From contig CAMRHE010000359.1 of NCBI GenBank assembly GCA_947044405.1, positions 496,001 through 560,000 of the forward strand: DNA of 64,000 nucleotides. Direction: 5' to 3'. Of this stretch, positions 21,296 to 35,857 are shown one piece after another (position 1 is the first letter of the stretch; the number at the start of each line of letters is the position of its first letter). The notes beneath the pieces were generated by a model. That model ran no database searches, had not been told where the DNA came from, and was given only the letters and a program-made list of their open reading frames with translations. Source of the stretch: Leptodactylus fallax (taxonomy: Eukaryota; Chordata; Amphibia; Anura; Leptodactylidae). A program made the translations under genes and the position numbers.

Positions 21296-22245
21296 TTGTG
21301 AAGTGTTAAAAAGAAAAAATAATGTACCTTATTTTTTTTGCCTGTAAAACAGAATCAAAGGTATATATAATCGTGGAAGTTACTAAGACCCCCACTGAAG
21401 TAATATGTGGCAATCTTATTCACTTTGGCACACCTCAGAGTTGTCTATGTGCCAGAAAACAAAATCTACCCCAGCTATGACTTAGAGTAGATTTGATCTA
21501 TAATTTAAACCATATTCTGGCAAAAATAAATAAATAAATACATAAATAAATAAATATATATTATATAAAATCCTAGTCCAGTAAAGACACACAGACATTT
21601 TAGGATAGTGGCAGGAATGGAAACAAACTGCCAAAAGTTCTAAATGTATTCACTTACTCGTGCCTCCTGTTACTTAAAAGCAACCGCTGAGGCCAACAAC
21701 TGGTTGTGTGAATGTGACGGAAAGGGGACCGGGGAGTGGACAATGGCACACTGGGGACAAGTGAGTATGCTTTTTTTTTTTTTTCGTTTTTACATCCACC
21801 CTGGCCGCCCCACAGTTTGCTCTAAATCCTGAAAACCCAATTATAATGGAACAAGTTGCATCAATGGCACTACTAGGTACAATCAGCCTTACTAGGCACC
21901 TGACACTGCCAATTGACACTGTGGTGCAGTTGGCACAATGAAATCATTACACTGCCTGCATTGTCTCTCAGTGAAATTTGGGGAGATGAGTTTGCTATAC
22001 TGGGGTAGCAGGAAGGTCCTTTTTTACCTAGACAGTTTAAGACATGTTTATTAAGGGGGCACAGCAAGGATATTTTCTAAACCAGGGGCACATTAATAAT
22101 TAGGGAAACAGCAGAGGACTTGTGATAAGAATGATGTGTTTATATATATATAGCTTTTTCTGTTTAGTAATCCTCATTGTGGTCTGTCCTGGTCATATAT
22201 CGCAGTAGCATGATTATAATGATTTTCTAATATAATATGTTTTTA
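21296..22245. other. Intergenic with simple repeats
   Basis: It includes an (AAAT)n run at about 21521-21556 and short T and TA runs near 21770-21785 and 22140-22152. No gene recognised. Confidence 0.5.
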
Positions 22246-23855
22246 TACAGTGGGAAAAAAAAGTATTTAGTCAGCCACCAATTGTGCAATTTCTCCCACT
22301 TAAAAAGATGAAGCCGGCCTGTAATTGTCATCATAGGTAGACCTCAACTATGAGAGACAAAATGAGAAAACAAATCCAGAAAATCACATTGTCTGATTTT
22401 TTAAGAATTTATTTGCAAATTATGGTGGAAAATAAGTATTTGGTCACCTACAAACAAGCAAGATTTCTGGCTCTCACAGACCTGTAACTTCTTCTTTAAG
22501 AGGCTCCTCTGTCCTCCACTCATTACCTGTAGTAATGGCTCCTGTTTGACATTGTTATCAGTATAGAAGACACCTGTCCACAACCTCAAACAGTCACACT
22601 CCAAACTCCACTATGGTGAAGACCAAAGAGCTGTGGAAGGACACCAGAAACAAAATTGTAGACCTGCACCAGGCTGGGAAGACTGAATCTGCAATAGGCA
22701 AGCAGCTTGGTGTGAAGAAATCAACTGTGGGAGCAAGAATTAGAAAATGGAAGACATACAAGACCACTGATTATAATCTCCCTCGATCAGGGGCTCCACG
22801 CAAGATCTCACCCCGTGGGATCAAAATGATCACAAGAACGGTGAGCAAAAATCCCAGAACCACACAGGGGGACCTAGTGAATGACCTGCAGAAAGCTGGG
22901 ACTAACGTAACAAAGGCTACCGTCAGTAACACACTACGCTGCCAGGGACTCAGATCCTGCAGTGCCAGACGTGTCCCCCTGCTTAAGCCAGTACATATCC
23001 CGGCCCGTCTGAAGTTTGCTAGAGAGCATTTGGATGTTCCAGAAGAGTATTGGGAGAATGTCATATGGTCAGATGAAACCAAAGTAGAACTGTTTGGTAG
23101 AAACACAACTCGTCGTGTTTGGAGGAGAGTGAATGCTGAGTTGTATCCAAAGAACACCATACCTACTGTGAAGCATGGGGGTGGCAACATCATGCTTTGG
23201 GGCTATTTCTCTGCAAAGGGACCAGGACGACTGATCTATGTACATGAAAGAATGAATGGAGCCATGTATCATGAGATTTTAAGTGCAAACCTCCTTCCAT
23301 CAGCAAGAGCATTGAAGATAAAACATGGCTGGGTCTTTCAGCATGACAATAATCCCAGGCACACTGCCAGGGCAACGAAGGAGTGGCTTCGTAAGAAGCA
23401 TTTCAAGGTCCTGGAGTGGCCTAGCCAGTCTCCAGATCTCAACCCCATAGAAAACCTTTGGAGGGAGTTGAAAGTCCGTGTTGCCCATCGACAGCCCCAA
23501 AACATCACTGTTCTAGAGGAGATCTGCATGGAGGAATGGGCCAACATACCAGCAACAGTGTGTGCCAACTTTGTGAAGACTTACAGAAAACGCTTGACCT
23601 CTGTCATTGCCAACAAAGGAAATATAACAAAGTATTGAGATGAACTTTTGTTATTGACCAAATACTTATTTTCCACCATAATTTGCAAATAAATTCTTTA
23701 AAAATCAGACAATGTGATTTTCTAGATATGTTTTCTCATTTTGTCTCTCATAGTTGAGGTCTACCTATGATGTCAATTACAGGCCAGCCTCATCTTTTTA
23801 AGTGGGAGAACTTGCACAATTGGTGGCTGACTAAATACTTTTTTTCCCTACTGTA
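22246..23855 (+). mobile_element. Complete Tc1-family transposon with intact transposase
   Basis: TA duplications at 22246-22247 and 23854-23855 flank a 1,606-bp element (22248-23853). Terminal inverted repeats are about 200 bp (22248-22447 and 23655-23853), starting CAGTGGGAAAAA on the left and CAGTAGGGAAAA on the right. They are nearly identical over their length, with the usual inner repeat GGTGGAAAATAAGTATTTGG. A single uninterrupted transposase lies between. The same family is well known from fish, lampreys and frogs. High arm similarity and an open frame indicate a fairly recent insertion. Confidence 0.93.
22613..23638 (+). CDS. Tc1-family transposase, DD34E, 341 aa, apparently intact
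   Basis: Full length for the family (about 340 aa). Residues 1-115 are the bipartite paired-like DNA-binding domain: first HTH with [20 protein letters not shown], a linker with RSGAPRK, and a second HTH near 70-115. The catalytic domain has [13 protein letters not shown] (Asp154), [11 protein letters not shown] (Asp245) and [11 protein letters not shown] (Glu280), with 34 residues between the last two as expected. The glycine-rich box [11 protein letters not shown] is present. The protein ends NKGNITKY, the typical tail. It would bind the terminal repeats and cut and paste at TA. Small departures from related copies (Tyr54 insertion-like, Asn247 for Asp, Arg249 for Lys) could affect activity. 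Confidence 0.93.
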   Translation: MVKTKELWKDTRNKIVDLHQAGKTESAIGKQLGVKKSTVGARIRKWKTYKTTDYNLPRSGAPRKISPRGIKMITRTVSKNPRTTQGDLVNDLQKAGTNVTKATVSNTLRCQGLRSCSARRVPLLKPVHIPARLKFAREHLDVPEEYWENVIWSDETKVELFGRNTTRRVWRRVNAELYPKNTIPTVKHGGGNIMLWGYFSAKGPGRLIYVHERMNGAMYHEILSANLLPSARALKIKHGWVFQHDNNPRHTARATKEWLRKKHFKVLEWPSQSPDLNPIENLWRELKVRVAHRQPQNITVLEEICMEEWANIPATVCANFVKTYRKRLTSVIANKGNITKY

Positions 23856-25300
23856 TATCCGACTATGGAAAGTTGGAATGTGTCATTATTTTGTTCCCAC
23901 TGTATGACTTGACAAGAGGTGACTTGAGCTACAGTATTATAGTCAGGATTCTCAATATCCGTACTCCTACTTCTCCACCAGCAGTCATTATTCTATTCTG
24001 TGTAGTATTGCTGGGGGAGATTCTGTTTGGCATCTGCATTTGTTACATGGCTGTTTCTTTAAGGTTGCTATGCCTACCAACTAAGCTTTGGCTGGGTCTG
24101 TTCAGCCAGTCAGTGGTTTGAGATGCAGAGCCTATCAGAGTACTGCCTCACTGTCCAGCCCAGAGCGAAGATGGGGAATATAAACCTAGCTGTGGCACTC
24201 AGTTACTGCCTGTGATTTAGTACAGCTGGACTCCAAGTGTTATTTCAACTTTCTCTTGTACTCACCCTGTTTCTGTTTTCTGCTAATCTCCTAGTTTACA
24301 GATTTTGGCTTACTCTCCTAGTTAACCCTTCTCTTGCTGACATGATTTTATCTGTGACTTTCTGTAGTTGACTGTGGCCTGGACTTCTGATAGTCCTCTG
24401 CTTTTGTTTTGGCTATTCCTAACTCTACTGGTTTTGACCCTGGCTTGTATATTATTCTCTTGTCTGTAATAGGATTTCTGGTCTGCTCCTTAATCTACAA
24501 GTGCATCTGTTTTTTGGCACCTTACACTAGGATTGCAACCTAGGTCCTGAGCTGTGAAGTGCATCCTGCCTTGTGGTGGTCTCTGGTGAATACTTGGGGG
24601 TAACCTTAGACTCTGCAAACCAGTGTTCGGTAGGATTATAGGTAGCTTATTTACATGCTGTCTGCTGGTCCTGTTAGTTAACCTGCATTTTTATTAGTTA
24701 ATTTTTTATATAACTATTCCATAACAATTATGCACAGGTCTAATATGATTTCTTGGAACTTTACACAAATTAACTGGATTTGTGGGTGATAATGATCAGT
24801 TCTATTACAACATCTCAAAGACAATACCTGAGATACAAACACATGTATATAAATCTATCCAATCTCACATTACCATTAATATTTATACCTAAACATATTT
24901 ATATATAGACATTATCTACTGAATATTTGATACTGTCACTATTAAGGTTTCTATTATGAGTCTCTTCCATACCAACAGTCCACACCACTGTTTGCTGACT
25001 TTCCAGGTCAATCACGGAAATGTACTGAGGTGTGGCGGACATGCCTGTACCATCCATCTTAGGGGATAAATTGATAAATATTCACCTTACTATCAATTTA
25101 ACTTAGAGAAGTAAGTACATAAGCAATTTTACATTGGGCAGGACATGAAAAACGTACAAATTTAATTCATACAGATCAGGGCGAGTCATCTGTAGACAAC
25201 ACAGTTTCTGGGTTCAGGCCCTCCATCAGTACAGAGGAGTATATAGGATGGCTGGCTAAGATGCCTTAGACAAAGCTCAGAGTGAGTACTCTTTCTTAAA
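23856..25300. other. Intergenic, C/T-rich repeat-like block, no gene
   Basis: 24180-24640 is a C/T-rich stretch of phrases such as TTTTGACCCTGGCTTGTAT, similar in style to 14640-15130. It is possibly an LTR or a long repeat fragment. Elsewhere nothing recognisable. Confidence 0.4.
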
Positions 25301-25304
25301 AAGA

Positions 25305-25727
25305 AAAATAGTCTATCACCACCAAAATTGCTTCAAAACCACTTACATGCTGTTGTAGGGGCAGTTTGTGGCATAGCAAACATACATTTTTTATGTCAAA
25401 GTACATTCTTGCTGTTGGTAAAATAAACCTTTAACCCATATGCAATTCAGCTGTTTGGGACAAGGCCACGTCTGCAGAACCACCTGCTTTCACCTCTCAT
25501 CAAGACCAAGTGTCACCCCCCAAATGTAAGGAGAAAAAGGGGGCTCTGGTGGAATCAGTCATGTCTCCAAACAGCTCAATTGCATACAAATCATTTGCTG
25601 CCTTTGATTTTCTATGCTGTGGCATTATAGTTTGACACAAAAAAGTATGTTCACTATGCCACTAAACAACCCTACAACAGCATAAAAGTGGTTAAGAAGA
25701 GATTTTGGTGGTGGTAGACTTAATTTA
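25305..25727. repeat. Foldback MITE, arms of about 110 bp
   Basis: The left arm has ATCACCACCAAAATTGC, CATGCTGTTGTAGGG and TGGCATAGCAAACATAC. The right arm in reverse complement has ACCACCACCAAAATCTC, TATGCTGTTGTAGGG and TGGCATAGTGAACATAC. The inner pair CAATTCAGCTGTTTGG and CCAAACAGCTCAATTG also match inversely. Non-coding. Confidence 0.65.
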
Positions 25728-25865
25728 ATCTCTTCTGTGGTGACATTACAGGAATACTGAACACCAAGGATGGATGGCCATACACATTAGATTTCAGACA
25801 GCCATCCAAACAATGATTGGATCATTTGGACAAACAATCTTACCATCAGCATTAACAACTAAGAC

Positions 25866-26085
25866 TAGGTTCACACCTGCGCCCGATCTCCGCTTGGGGA
25901 TTCCGTTCCCCTATTCCACTTTAAAAATGAGGAGAGAAAAGTCCGGCGGACCCCATTATAGTCTATGGGGTCTGTGGGTTTCCGCGGGTAGCCGCTTTTT
26001 TAAGCAGATTAGGTTTCCGTTCGTAGAGTCCCCAAGTGGACCCCACAAACAGAAACCTGAACACAGGTGTGAACTAGTGTAAAAC
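25866..26085. repeat. Palindromic MITE (GGTTCACACCTGCG family), copy 1
   Basis: Starts CTAGGTTCACACCTGCG and GGGGATTCCGTTCCCC, and ends with GAAACCTGAACACAGGTGTG. A second copy is at 50811-51060. Confidence 0.6.
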
Positions 26086-26478
26086 TGCCTGATTTCTATG
26101 GTTAGTACATCATTGTCTGCCTGTGGTTTTTATTTCTTATTAACATGTAGTTAAAAATAGCATTTTCTGTTTTTCTGCATCTTCCATTCATTCAACCTAT
26201 TATTTCAGTAAACAAAACAAAACAAAAGAAAACAAGTGACTATAAAATGAATAAGTGGTAGCAGGGATCAAGGGACATCATAATATACACATTGTATATT
26301 TTCCCACATACTTTACATGAGTAGTTTTATCGTTTTGGTATTCTGAATGACCCCGCTGCACTGTTTATGTAGCAGTAGATCCACAGTTCAGGATTATACA
26401 GAAAGAAATACACAGAACAAATTTATCAGATGGATGAACTTCTGTGCAGATGATATGCCTGTGAAAATGTCCAGCTGA
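26086..26478. other. Intergenic, nothing recognised
   Basis: AT-rich, with a short (AACAA)n patch at about 26212-26232. Confidence 0.4.
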
Positions 26479-27620
26479 CAGTTGTGTTTGAAAGTTTGTG
26501 AACCCTTCAGACTTTTCTATTTTTTTTTAGTAAGTTTGACCTATAACTACATCAGATTTATGCACAAGTTCTAAAGTAAATAAAGAGAAACAAATCAAAC
26601 AAATAAGTCAAATTTTAGACTTCATCATTTTTTATAGAAGAAAATGATCCAGAATCAGTGAGCGGGTGACCTATTTTATTTCAGGTATAGGGATCTATTA
26701 AAGTTTGTATTTTTACAATACATGTTTGTGGAAGTGTATCATGGCATGAACAAATTACATTTCTGAGGACCTCAGAAGAAGAGTTGCTGATGCTCATAAG
26801 GCTAGAAAACCTCTAAAGAGTTTTGATTCCACCAATCCACAGTCAGACAGATGGTGTACAAAAGCAGGAAAATGAAGTCTATTATGACCCTTCACAGGAG
26901 TGCTCAACCAACAAGATCACTTTAAAAGCAGTGTGTGTAATAGTCCACAAGATCACAAAAGGAATGCATGGTAATCTCTAACCAACTAAATGTTAATGTT
27001 CATAAGGCCACTATAAGTAGGACACAGAACAAAAATGGTGTGCATGTCAGACTTGCAAAAAGAAAGTCCGTGCTCCCCAAAAAGGAATATTGTTACATGT
27101 TTGCAGTTTACTAAAGATAACCTGCACAAGCCAGAAAGCTAGTGGAATAATGATTTGTGGATGGATGGGGTCAAAGTATAGTTTATTAGTTTAAAGCATT
27201 GGCTGTTTTAGTATCACGGTTTTGCCTGTTTTGCTGCATTTGGGTGACGACTGCTCGCCATCATTGGTGGAACAAGGAATTCTGAATTATATCAGCAAAT
27301 TCTAAAGGAAAACATCAGGACATCTCTTGGTGAGATGCTCAAGAGAACATGGGTCATGCAGCTTGACAGCAGACCTAAGCACACAAGTCTTTTTACCAAA
27401 GAAGAAAAAGTTTTAGAATCCGATAAAAAATGTTGTGAAAGGACCTAAAGTGAGCAGTTTATGGGAGGTAACCCAACAACATAACAGGGTTGAAGCTGAT
27501 TTGCACAGAGGTATGGGCTAAAATTCCTCCAAACCAATGTGCAGGATTACTAAGCGTTTAAGTAAAGACATTACATCCACCTTCATATATGGACTTAGTA
27601 GAGATTAAATATTAGTTTTG
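26479..27620 (+). mobile_element. Highly decayed Tc1/mariner element
   Basis: The left terminus CAGTTGTGTTTGAAAGTTTG, then TGAACCC, is typical of a Tc1 inverted repeat. Transposase remnants follow on the plus strand in broken frames: a segment resembling the second HTH, a glycine-rich box near 27150-27180, a D-containing CAGCTTGACAGCAGACC region near 27360-27385, and an ATTCCTCCAAACCAATGTGC tail near 27522. Frames are broken by many stops and indels. The right repeat could not be placed exactly. Old and inactive. Confidence 0.6.
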
Positions 27621-30600
27621 ATATTACCTTCAATATTCCCAACTCTAATGAATAAACTAATATATAGTGAGAAGTCCTCCTCCTTACTCAGACCACATTT
27701 TCTGTGATGGATTTTCTGTTTTCCATATTAGCCATCTTCTTTGAGAAGGCCACCTCTCTAGAAGACCACTTTTTATGCAAGTTTGGATGATCGTTTCAGT
27801 GTATCTAATATTCATTCATCTAATCAAACATCACCTTTTAAAGGGCTCCCCTACAGAATCATAGAGGGCCCTACAAGGAGTCTAGCTAATTCCCAATGTC
27901 TCACTCTGGTAACAGTCCAATTCCAATGGTAATAGTAAAACTTTTATTTCACATCCTAAGCACTGCATCCATGAAAATCACAGTTCTTGTAAAATTGAAG
28001 CGCAAAAAATCTAAACTAAGCTGGTACTCAACCTAACGTATATTTTATATCATATGTAGGACATTATTTTACAGTTCTACAATCCTGTCACCAAATCTAC
28101 TACAAGAATAAATCAAAATGATGGAGGTGGTGTACAAGAGATAAATGAGTACAAAATATAAAAATTCAGTCCTTAAAATAAATTGAATTTATTTTCAGTA
28201 TTTCTAAGTCTGTATGGCTTTATTTATAAGATATACCATAAATATCTTATAAATGTGGGTCTCACCTCTGGTACCTGCATCTTTCTCAAGAATGGGGCCC
28301 TGTCTGTACCCATTCTTGATTTAGGTGTGGGTCACAGATCCATGGGTGGGTTAAGCTATAAGCGCTCAGATGTGAATGCTCCTTTTAAGTTTGAGTGCAG
28401 ACTGTATGATTTGCCCTGTTAGATTCCCATTTTCCCCCCAAAATAGTCACCGATTAGTTATATACTATAACTGGAAAGCGCTGCGGAATATGATGGCGCT
28501 ATATAATTAAGCATAATAAATAAATAAATAAATGACGGAAAATTTGTTGCAAAGTCAGAAATGGGGCAAGAAGTCAACAAGATACTCATGTTATGGATTC
28601 AGACACCAGAAGATTTATAATGAGAAACTTTGTCCCTATTTCTATGTTCAAAAGTTAAAACTTAAGCCATATTAGGGGAATATTACTTTCTTTTTGTTCA
28701 AAAAATTTTTTTAATTTTTTTTTTTTTTACTACAATGTAATGTCATATTTGTGTTGACATTACATCATGACTTGTCAAACACACAAGCCTCTGTTACAAA
28801 GGTATACTCTTCCAATACGGGTAATTTTCACCTTTGTCTGCGAATAATGGCATAAGATATTTTTACATTCATGAAGATGCTCAACAAGGTCAATCCAGAT
28901 GGAAAATAATTGATTCATGGTGGAAATGTGTCACGTTCTGAAGTTTCTAAATGCAGAAGGCATTATTACTGTCATTTTTCTGCACATGAACTGACCCTGC
29001 GCACAAATGGCTGTGTTATCTCAACCTGCAGAAGTAAGTCTGTGACAGACCTATGGAAAACATACCAGTACAGCACCTCTATCTGCAAAAGGAGATGACT
29101 ATTTTATCAGTTTGGTGCTGACACAGAGAACCATCTGTCTAAAATTAACCCTTTCACAATGAAGTTAAATAACACTCACCTGTGTCTCCCCTTCCTTCTC
29201 TTTTCACCTACAATAATTTGTATGCCGATGAAATTTGACAACAAGCAGCAAATTGTATGGGGACATAGAAGCACTCTATCCATGCTTTTATCTCCTTATG
29301 CTTTATTAAAAGCATCCTAGTACTTTGTTACTATGCGTGATGTTATAGGTTGAGTCTAGGTGTTTGTCAGGAAAAAAATGGTATGTTGCGTAGAGATCCT
29401 GGAAGTCTGGCAATGGTGCTTGTAGCAACTTGGTATCTCAAACAACCATCTAACTCAAGTAAAGATAAGACCGGGCTATAAAAAAAAAACGTATAAAAAG
29501 TCATTGTTGGATGTGTTGAGGCTGTAGGTGGATGGGCCATCAATGGACTGGAACAGGCACCTTTGTAAGGTATAGGACCACAGCCATTTTTCCTAGTTAT
29601 GTTAGAGTTCCTGAAATGGGTAATAAGATAGGTGGCAAGCATTATAACTCATTCAGTATGTGTTACCACCCCAGAGCTGTGCAGTAGCACTCCAACAGGA
29701 GAGTAACACGTTTATTCTCTGCAGGATTTCTAGAATACTTGTGTCAGAATTATGAAGAACATCTTTCAAGCTGACCATATTGAGGGCTAATATATTTCAT
29801 CTGTACTTTTATTTCTGGCCTTAGTGTTCCTTTACCTTAGAACTGGTAGGTTCCAAAGAAGGGTACAAAAGTAATAGAGTCTAAAGATTTCTAAGCATAC
29901 AGCCTTTCATAAATGCTAATAAAGCAAAGTATCTATTTTAGGCTTCATTGCTCCAACACCACATATTTATACATGCTACTGATGTCAATGGAAAAAAGGG
30001 GCACACAATGCACACTGAGGTCACCATGTCCTGGAAAACACACAGCTCTGGTGTTTAATGTGTGAATGTGAAATACTGCAATAGTCACAACACAAGAAAA
30101 ACACAACGTGTGAGCTAACCTTACACAACAACACATTTATAGGATACAAACCACAGTATAAAAGGTAAACTGAATTTGGTAGTAAAATGCTTACAAAGGT
30201 AACATCTGAGGACAAAGACATGCAGTATAAGGATAGACTGTTAACTCTTTGGAGAATCAATGGAATTCTAGTAACTTATATTTATATTGCATGCTATCTA
30301 TGGTTAGCTTAGTGTTATTTTGCATATCGCTTTGTTTCTCTTTGCGCTTACTTCTCTCTTGCGATATATTCAGTTACATATTTGAGTTTCCGAAACATGT
30401 CTTGTGGCAAGGGACTATTTTATAAGCATTATCCATTATTTCTCTATCTACCTACCATCATACTTTTATCTTTTAAGACTTCATTCAACATTTGCTAAGT
30501 GGCAGAACATAAATGGTTGGTTCACCAGTAAAGGTAGATTAACACATTTTAGCATCACAAGTTAAAATTGGCTATTTATTACTTTGGCTATTACATGTCT

Positions 30601-30867
30601 TACCTGAAAGGGATCAATGACCTTCAGCTAATGTGATGATGTAGGTGGTAAAGACACCTATGATGGTACATGTTGTCCACAGACAAGGCAGATAGGCCAG
30701 GCCTGGGCTCATTATATTACAAAGTATATATGACAGTCTGTATTGATGTAGCTACAGTATCTCCTACTCTGAGTTTAAAGAAAGTGAATAGGAAGTAGCC
30801 TGTGGTTTTCCTCCACCTGTGATGTCAGAGACTCAGCTGATGATGGAACTATGTCAAAAAATACATA
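27621..30867. other. Intergenic, mostly unassigned
   Basis: About 28460-28535 holds GGAAAGCGCTGCGGAATATG, then GGCGCTATATAATTAAGC and an (AAAT)n tail, the 3' end of a common frog retroposon. 28703-28728 is a T run. I saw no exon, RNA gene or transposon termini in the rest. Confidence 0.45.
28460..28535 (+). repeat. Retroposon 3' end with (AAAT)n tail
   Basis: GCGCTGCGGAATATG and GGCGCTATATAA followed by AAATAAAT units is a recurrent 3' terminus of frog LINE/SINE copies. The 5' body is not identified. Confidence 0.45.
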
Positions 30868-32464
<1,597 letters not shown>

Positions 32465-32531
32465 GTACTGGAAACAAGTCACATTCTTACATAGGCAGAG
32501 TATCTTTTTAATAGTTCTTGATGGGGTGCTC

Positions 32532-32532
<1 letters not shown>

Positions 32533-32563
<31 letters not shown>
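32533..32563. repeat. Poly(T) run
   Basis: About 30 T bases; could be the poly(A) end of a minus-strand retroinsertion, but no element body was recognised beside it. Confidence 0.7.
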
Positions 32564-32565
<2 letters not shown>

Positions 32566-32814
32566 TTTGAAGACAAGTTTGGGAAATTTTACCACAATCT
32601 TAGACCGATATCACACAGAAGGTGAATAATGAATATGAGTCAATGTGTCTCCTGTTGATATCACCTCTACAGCTTCTACACCACAATTTAGAAAGAAAAA
32701 ATATATTACCCACAGGAATAGCTAAAAGTTTTTGGGTCTTGGTGAAAAAGTTCAGCCTGGACACCCCCATTATCCATGTAGCACCAGCAGCCAGGGAAGT
32801 TGCTAGAGTCTTAG

Positions 32815-33050
32815 GATAAAGCCCCAGGTTGCAGAAATTCAGCTTTTTGTTCATTTTGCTGTTTTTTTTTTGAGCCAAAACCAGGAGTGGATTGAGCAGA
32901 AGGGAGAAGTATAAGAGCTTCCTATATAGTCCCCATTCCTTTTGTAGCCATACTTGGCTTTGGCTCAAAAAAAAACACAGCAATATCTGTACCAAAAAAA
33001 AAAAAAAGCTGCGTTTCTGCAATGTGGGGCCTTAACCTTAAAAGATGTGG
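32815..33050. repeat. MITE with GGGGCCTTAACCTTAA end
   Basis: Ends CTGCGTTTCTGCAATGTGGG then GCCTTAACC; starts AAAGCCCCAGGTTGCAGAAA. The inner GAGCAGAAGGGAGAAGTATA matches, inverted, the segment near 12500 and 63910. Confidence 0.6.
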
Positions 33051-33827
33051 CACACAAGCAAAAAAGATATATCTATACATTGGAGACAGCATATCTGTAG
33101 AACAACTTTAATAATATGGCAGGCTTTTCTCCATGTATGGTAATATACTTCTAATAACAAAGCTTCCTAAGGCTCCATTATGGTGATGGTGGGGGAGATG
33201 TTAAAAACAAAACATTGTCCAGCCTTGTACAAACAACTGGTAACTACTTTTGTATGACCATTCTATAATTATGAATGTGAAAATATTGCAACTGTAAAGG
33301 TCCAATAAAGGTCTAGAAAGGAATTTTACTGTACTCAGTTCTGCAGAATATAATGTGGCTAAACAGTGGGCGGACAATAGACGTCAATACTAACCTGACT
33401 TTATTGTTTACGGAGTCCTACTGAGTAAATATACATTTACTCATGGGAATTATTATTTATAGTAAATAATAATATATAAAGGCGAGTAAAATGTACTAAA
33501 GCAACAATTCTGAACAGTTATCAATTATCTTGACAAATGACACTGTAAGTAGTGAGGAGTGTCCAGACCTTCTGACCTCCGGGAAGAGATAAGCAGCTTT
33601 TACCCAACTAAAGAATGTACTAGGAATGTATAGTCATCAGAGACCACCAACACAGGACATTCAGAACTCGCACAATGACCATTTTAGACTGTAAGAATCT
33701 GTTCACATGAAGTGATAGCCAGGGTAGCAACGTCTTAGTTCTGCAGCTGTCTACAGGAAATCACTGAAGAAATGGGGGGAGATTTAAATGCACCAGAATT
33801 CTGGTGTAATTTGCAGCAAAATAAACT
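33051..33827. other. Intergenic, nothing recognised
   Basis: AT-rich unique-looking sequence with no feature I can name. Confidence 0.4.
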
Positions 33828-34170
33828 GCCTAAGGCTAAGGCCCCACATAGCGGGCCATAGCAAAAAAGCGCTGCCGGAAAGACCATGGCAGAAGTGCAT
33901 TATGGTTTCTCCTGTAGTGCTTTTCCCAGAAAGCTTGCAGAGTTTTCTTCTGTGGACTTTCTGCTTCACTTATACCTATAGGGAAACTGCTGGCGATTCC
34001 GTAGGTATAATTGACATGCTAGGATTTCCCAAAAGCAACAGTTTTGGAAATTGCAACATTTCCACTGCGCGTATTTTTTGCAATGTGTGGATAGGATTTG
34101 CTAGAATCCCATCCACTTTTTAGGGACTGTTTTTTGCCACGGCATTTACGCTACATGGGGCCCGAGCGTA
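33828..34170. repeat. Palindromic GGCTAAGGCCCCAC MITE
   Basis: Left end GGCTAAGGCCCCACATAGCG; right end ACGCTACATGGGGCCCGAGC. The internal CTTATACCTATAGGGAAACT and TTGACATGCTAGGATTTCC match the copy at 42142-42524. Confidence 0.7.
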
Positions 34171-35335
34171 ACATGCTGTGTATCAGGTTTATCAAGTGTT
34201 GTAGACGCTTTTAAGCCAATGTATAAGTGGTGTAATGTTGGATTAGGCAGTCTAACAATATGCCAATTTTGGACTGTCAAGTCAAAATTTGCACTATTAG
34301 TGAATTTGCCCCAAAGTGGCAATGTTTGGCTTTTTTTGGTCTACATGATGTACAGCACATTTATTATGAGTTTTGTGCACTTTTATAAATCCTTCTCTGA
34401 CAAGCAGACAGGACTTGATGATAAAGGGATGTGACTAGATGTGACAAGGTGCCTCAGATTAATCTACCAATGAATGTGCCCCCGAATTGTGCAAAATAAG
34501 CCATCTAATAGGTTGTATATGCTAAGAATAGACCGTCTAAAGATGCACCAGAGTTATCATCCAGCACCAGACACTGGGATTTGGCACACTTTGCACATCT
34601 AGTCCAAGTCTGCATTGCACAAAATCTGACAGGGTTAGTAAATCTACCCTATTGAGAAACAAGGCTAACCCGACACCTTCAATGGCTGTTGGCTGTACAG
34701 GCTATTTTTCCTGAGTCCCATACACATGTACATGTGAGTTAAGTAAGCAGAATAGAATTAGACTCATTTGGCGGGGGTTTATTTTTCTGTGGGAGATTTG
34801 GAAAAGTTGGGACAGCTTCATATACATAACAAATTTGGCTGATTTCACTGAAATAGGCAGGTTCAGCCAACTTTCCTCTTATGTGTATAAAAACCTTAAA
34901 GGGATCCACCCCCAGGCATGTTTAAAACTGAAAGCCTTTCCACAGAGTAGGGTCCATTTATTGAAGTATTGATGGTTACCAATAATTCACCAATGATGCA
35001 CAATAACATCCCATTCAAGCTAGTTTTCAAGTTTGGGCAACTCCTTTACTTTCTGCAGGTCCCCTAGCAACAAACTGTAAAGAATTTCATGCTGGACCCA
35101 GTTTAGGCAGTTCTTGTAGCCGAGGAACCACAAGCACAATACGGCATCAGATAAAATGAAAATTTATATGGGCCTATTAAAATATGGGTTTTCATTGATT
35201 TTAAAATGTTATCTGTGATCCTTTAGGAGAGCCATGCTTGCAGATGTAAGTAAGGATGGGTTAGGTCACCAATATTAAAAACTTTAAACATATATCTGCC
35301 CTTATATCACTTCCTTTTATCTTACCATAGATATA
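34171..35335. other. Intergenic with one dispersed MITE-like repeat
   Basis: 34200-34660 contains GGCAGTCTAACAATATGCC and TAGACCGTCTAAAGATGCAC followed by CAGAGTTATCATCCAG, a repeat also seen near 43820-44035, 56600-56880 and 59430-59830. The remainder has no recognised feature. Confidence 0.45.
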
Positions 35336-35748
35336 TACACTGCTCAAAAAAAAAATAAAGGAAACACTAAAATACCACATCCTAGATATCAAGGAATTAA
35401 ATATTCTTTGAAACGTTCATTCATTTCAATAATACAATTCATAATCAGCATCTTCCATGATTGTGTGTCCTACTGAACCAGACTGAGGGACCATTTAAAG
35501 TCTTAGGAAACCTTGGCAGGTGACACACTGAATTTACAATACTGAACTTTTTTACAATATTAAAATTTTCTTAGATTTGGGTTTTCATTACCTGTAATCC
35601 ATAATCAACATTTACAGAAATAAATCACTTGAAATCGAACACTCTGTGTGTAAAGAATCTAGAAAATATAGGAGGTCACTTTTTTAATTCAGTTACTGAA
35701 AGAAATAAACGTTTCAAAGATATTCTAATTTATTGAGATGCACCTGTA
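35336..35748. mobile_element. Composite mariner remnant with mismatched ends
   Basis: TA at 35336-35337 and 35747-35748 flanks a 409-bp body. The left end is CACTGCTCAAAAAAAAAATA; the right end in reverse complement is CAGGTGCATCTCAATAAATT. These are termini of two different Tc1/mariner families, so the body is a chimera or two nested fragments. It has no transposase. Confidence 0.6.
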
Positions 35749-35857
35749 GATAATAGTTGAAAAAAGAGATATGTCCATCTAATTCAACCAGGTCATGGGA
35801 AGGGGCATGACATTCTATACATTTCCATAAGCATCAATATATTTATGCCAGGCATGT

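Noticed and set aside
22771..23193. 140-codon minus-strand frame within the Tc1 transposase
   Set aside because: Antisense shadow of the intact transposase.
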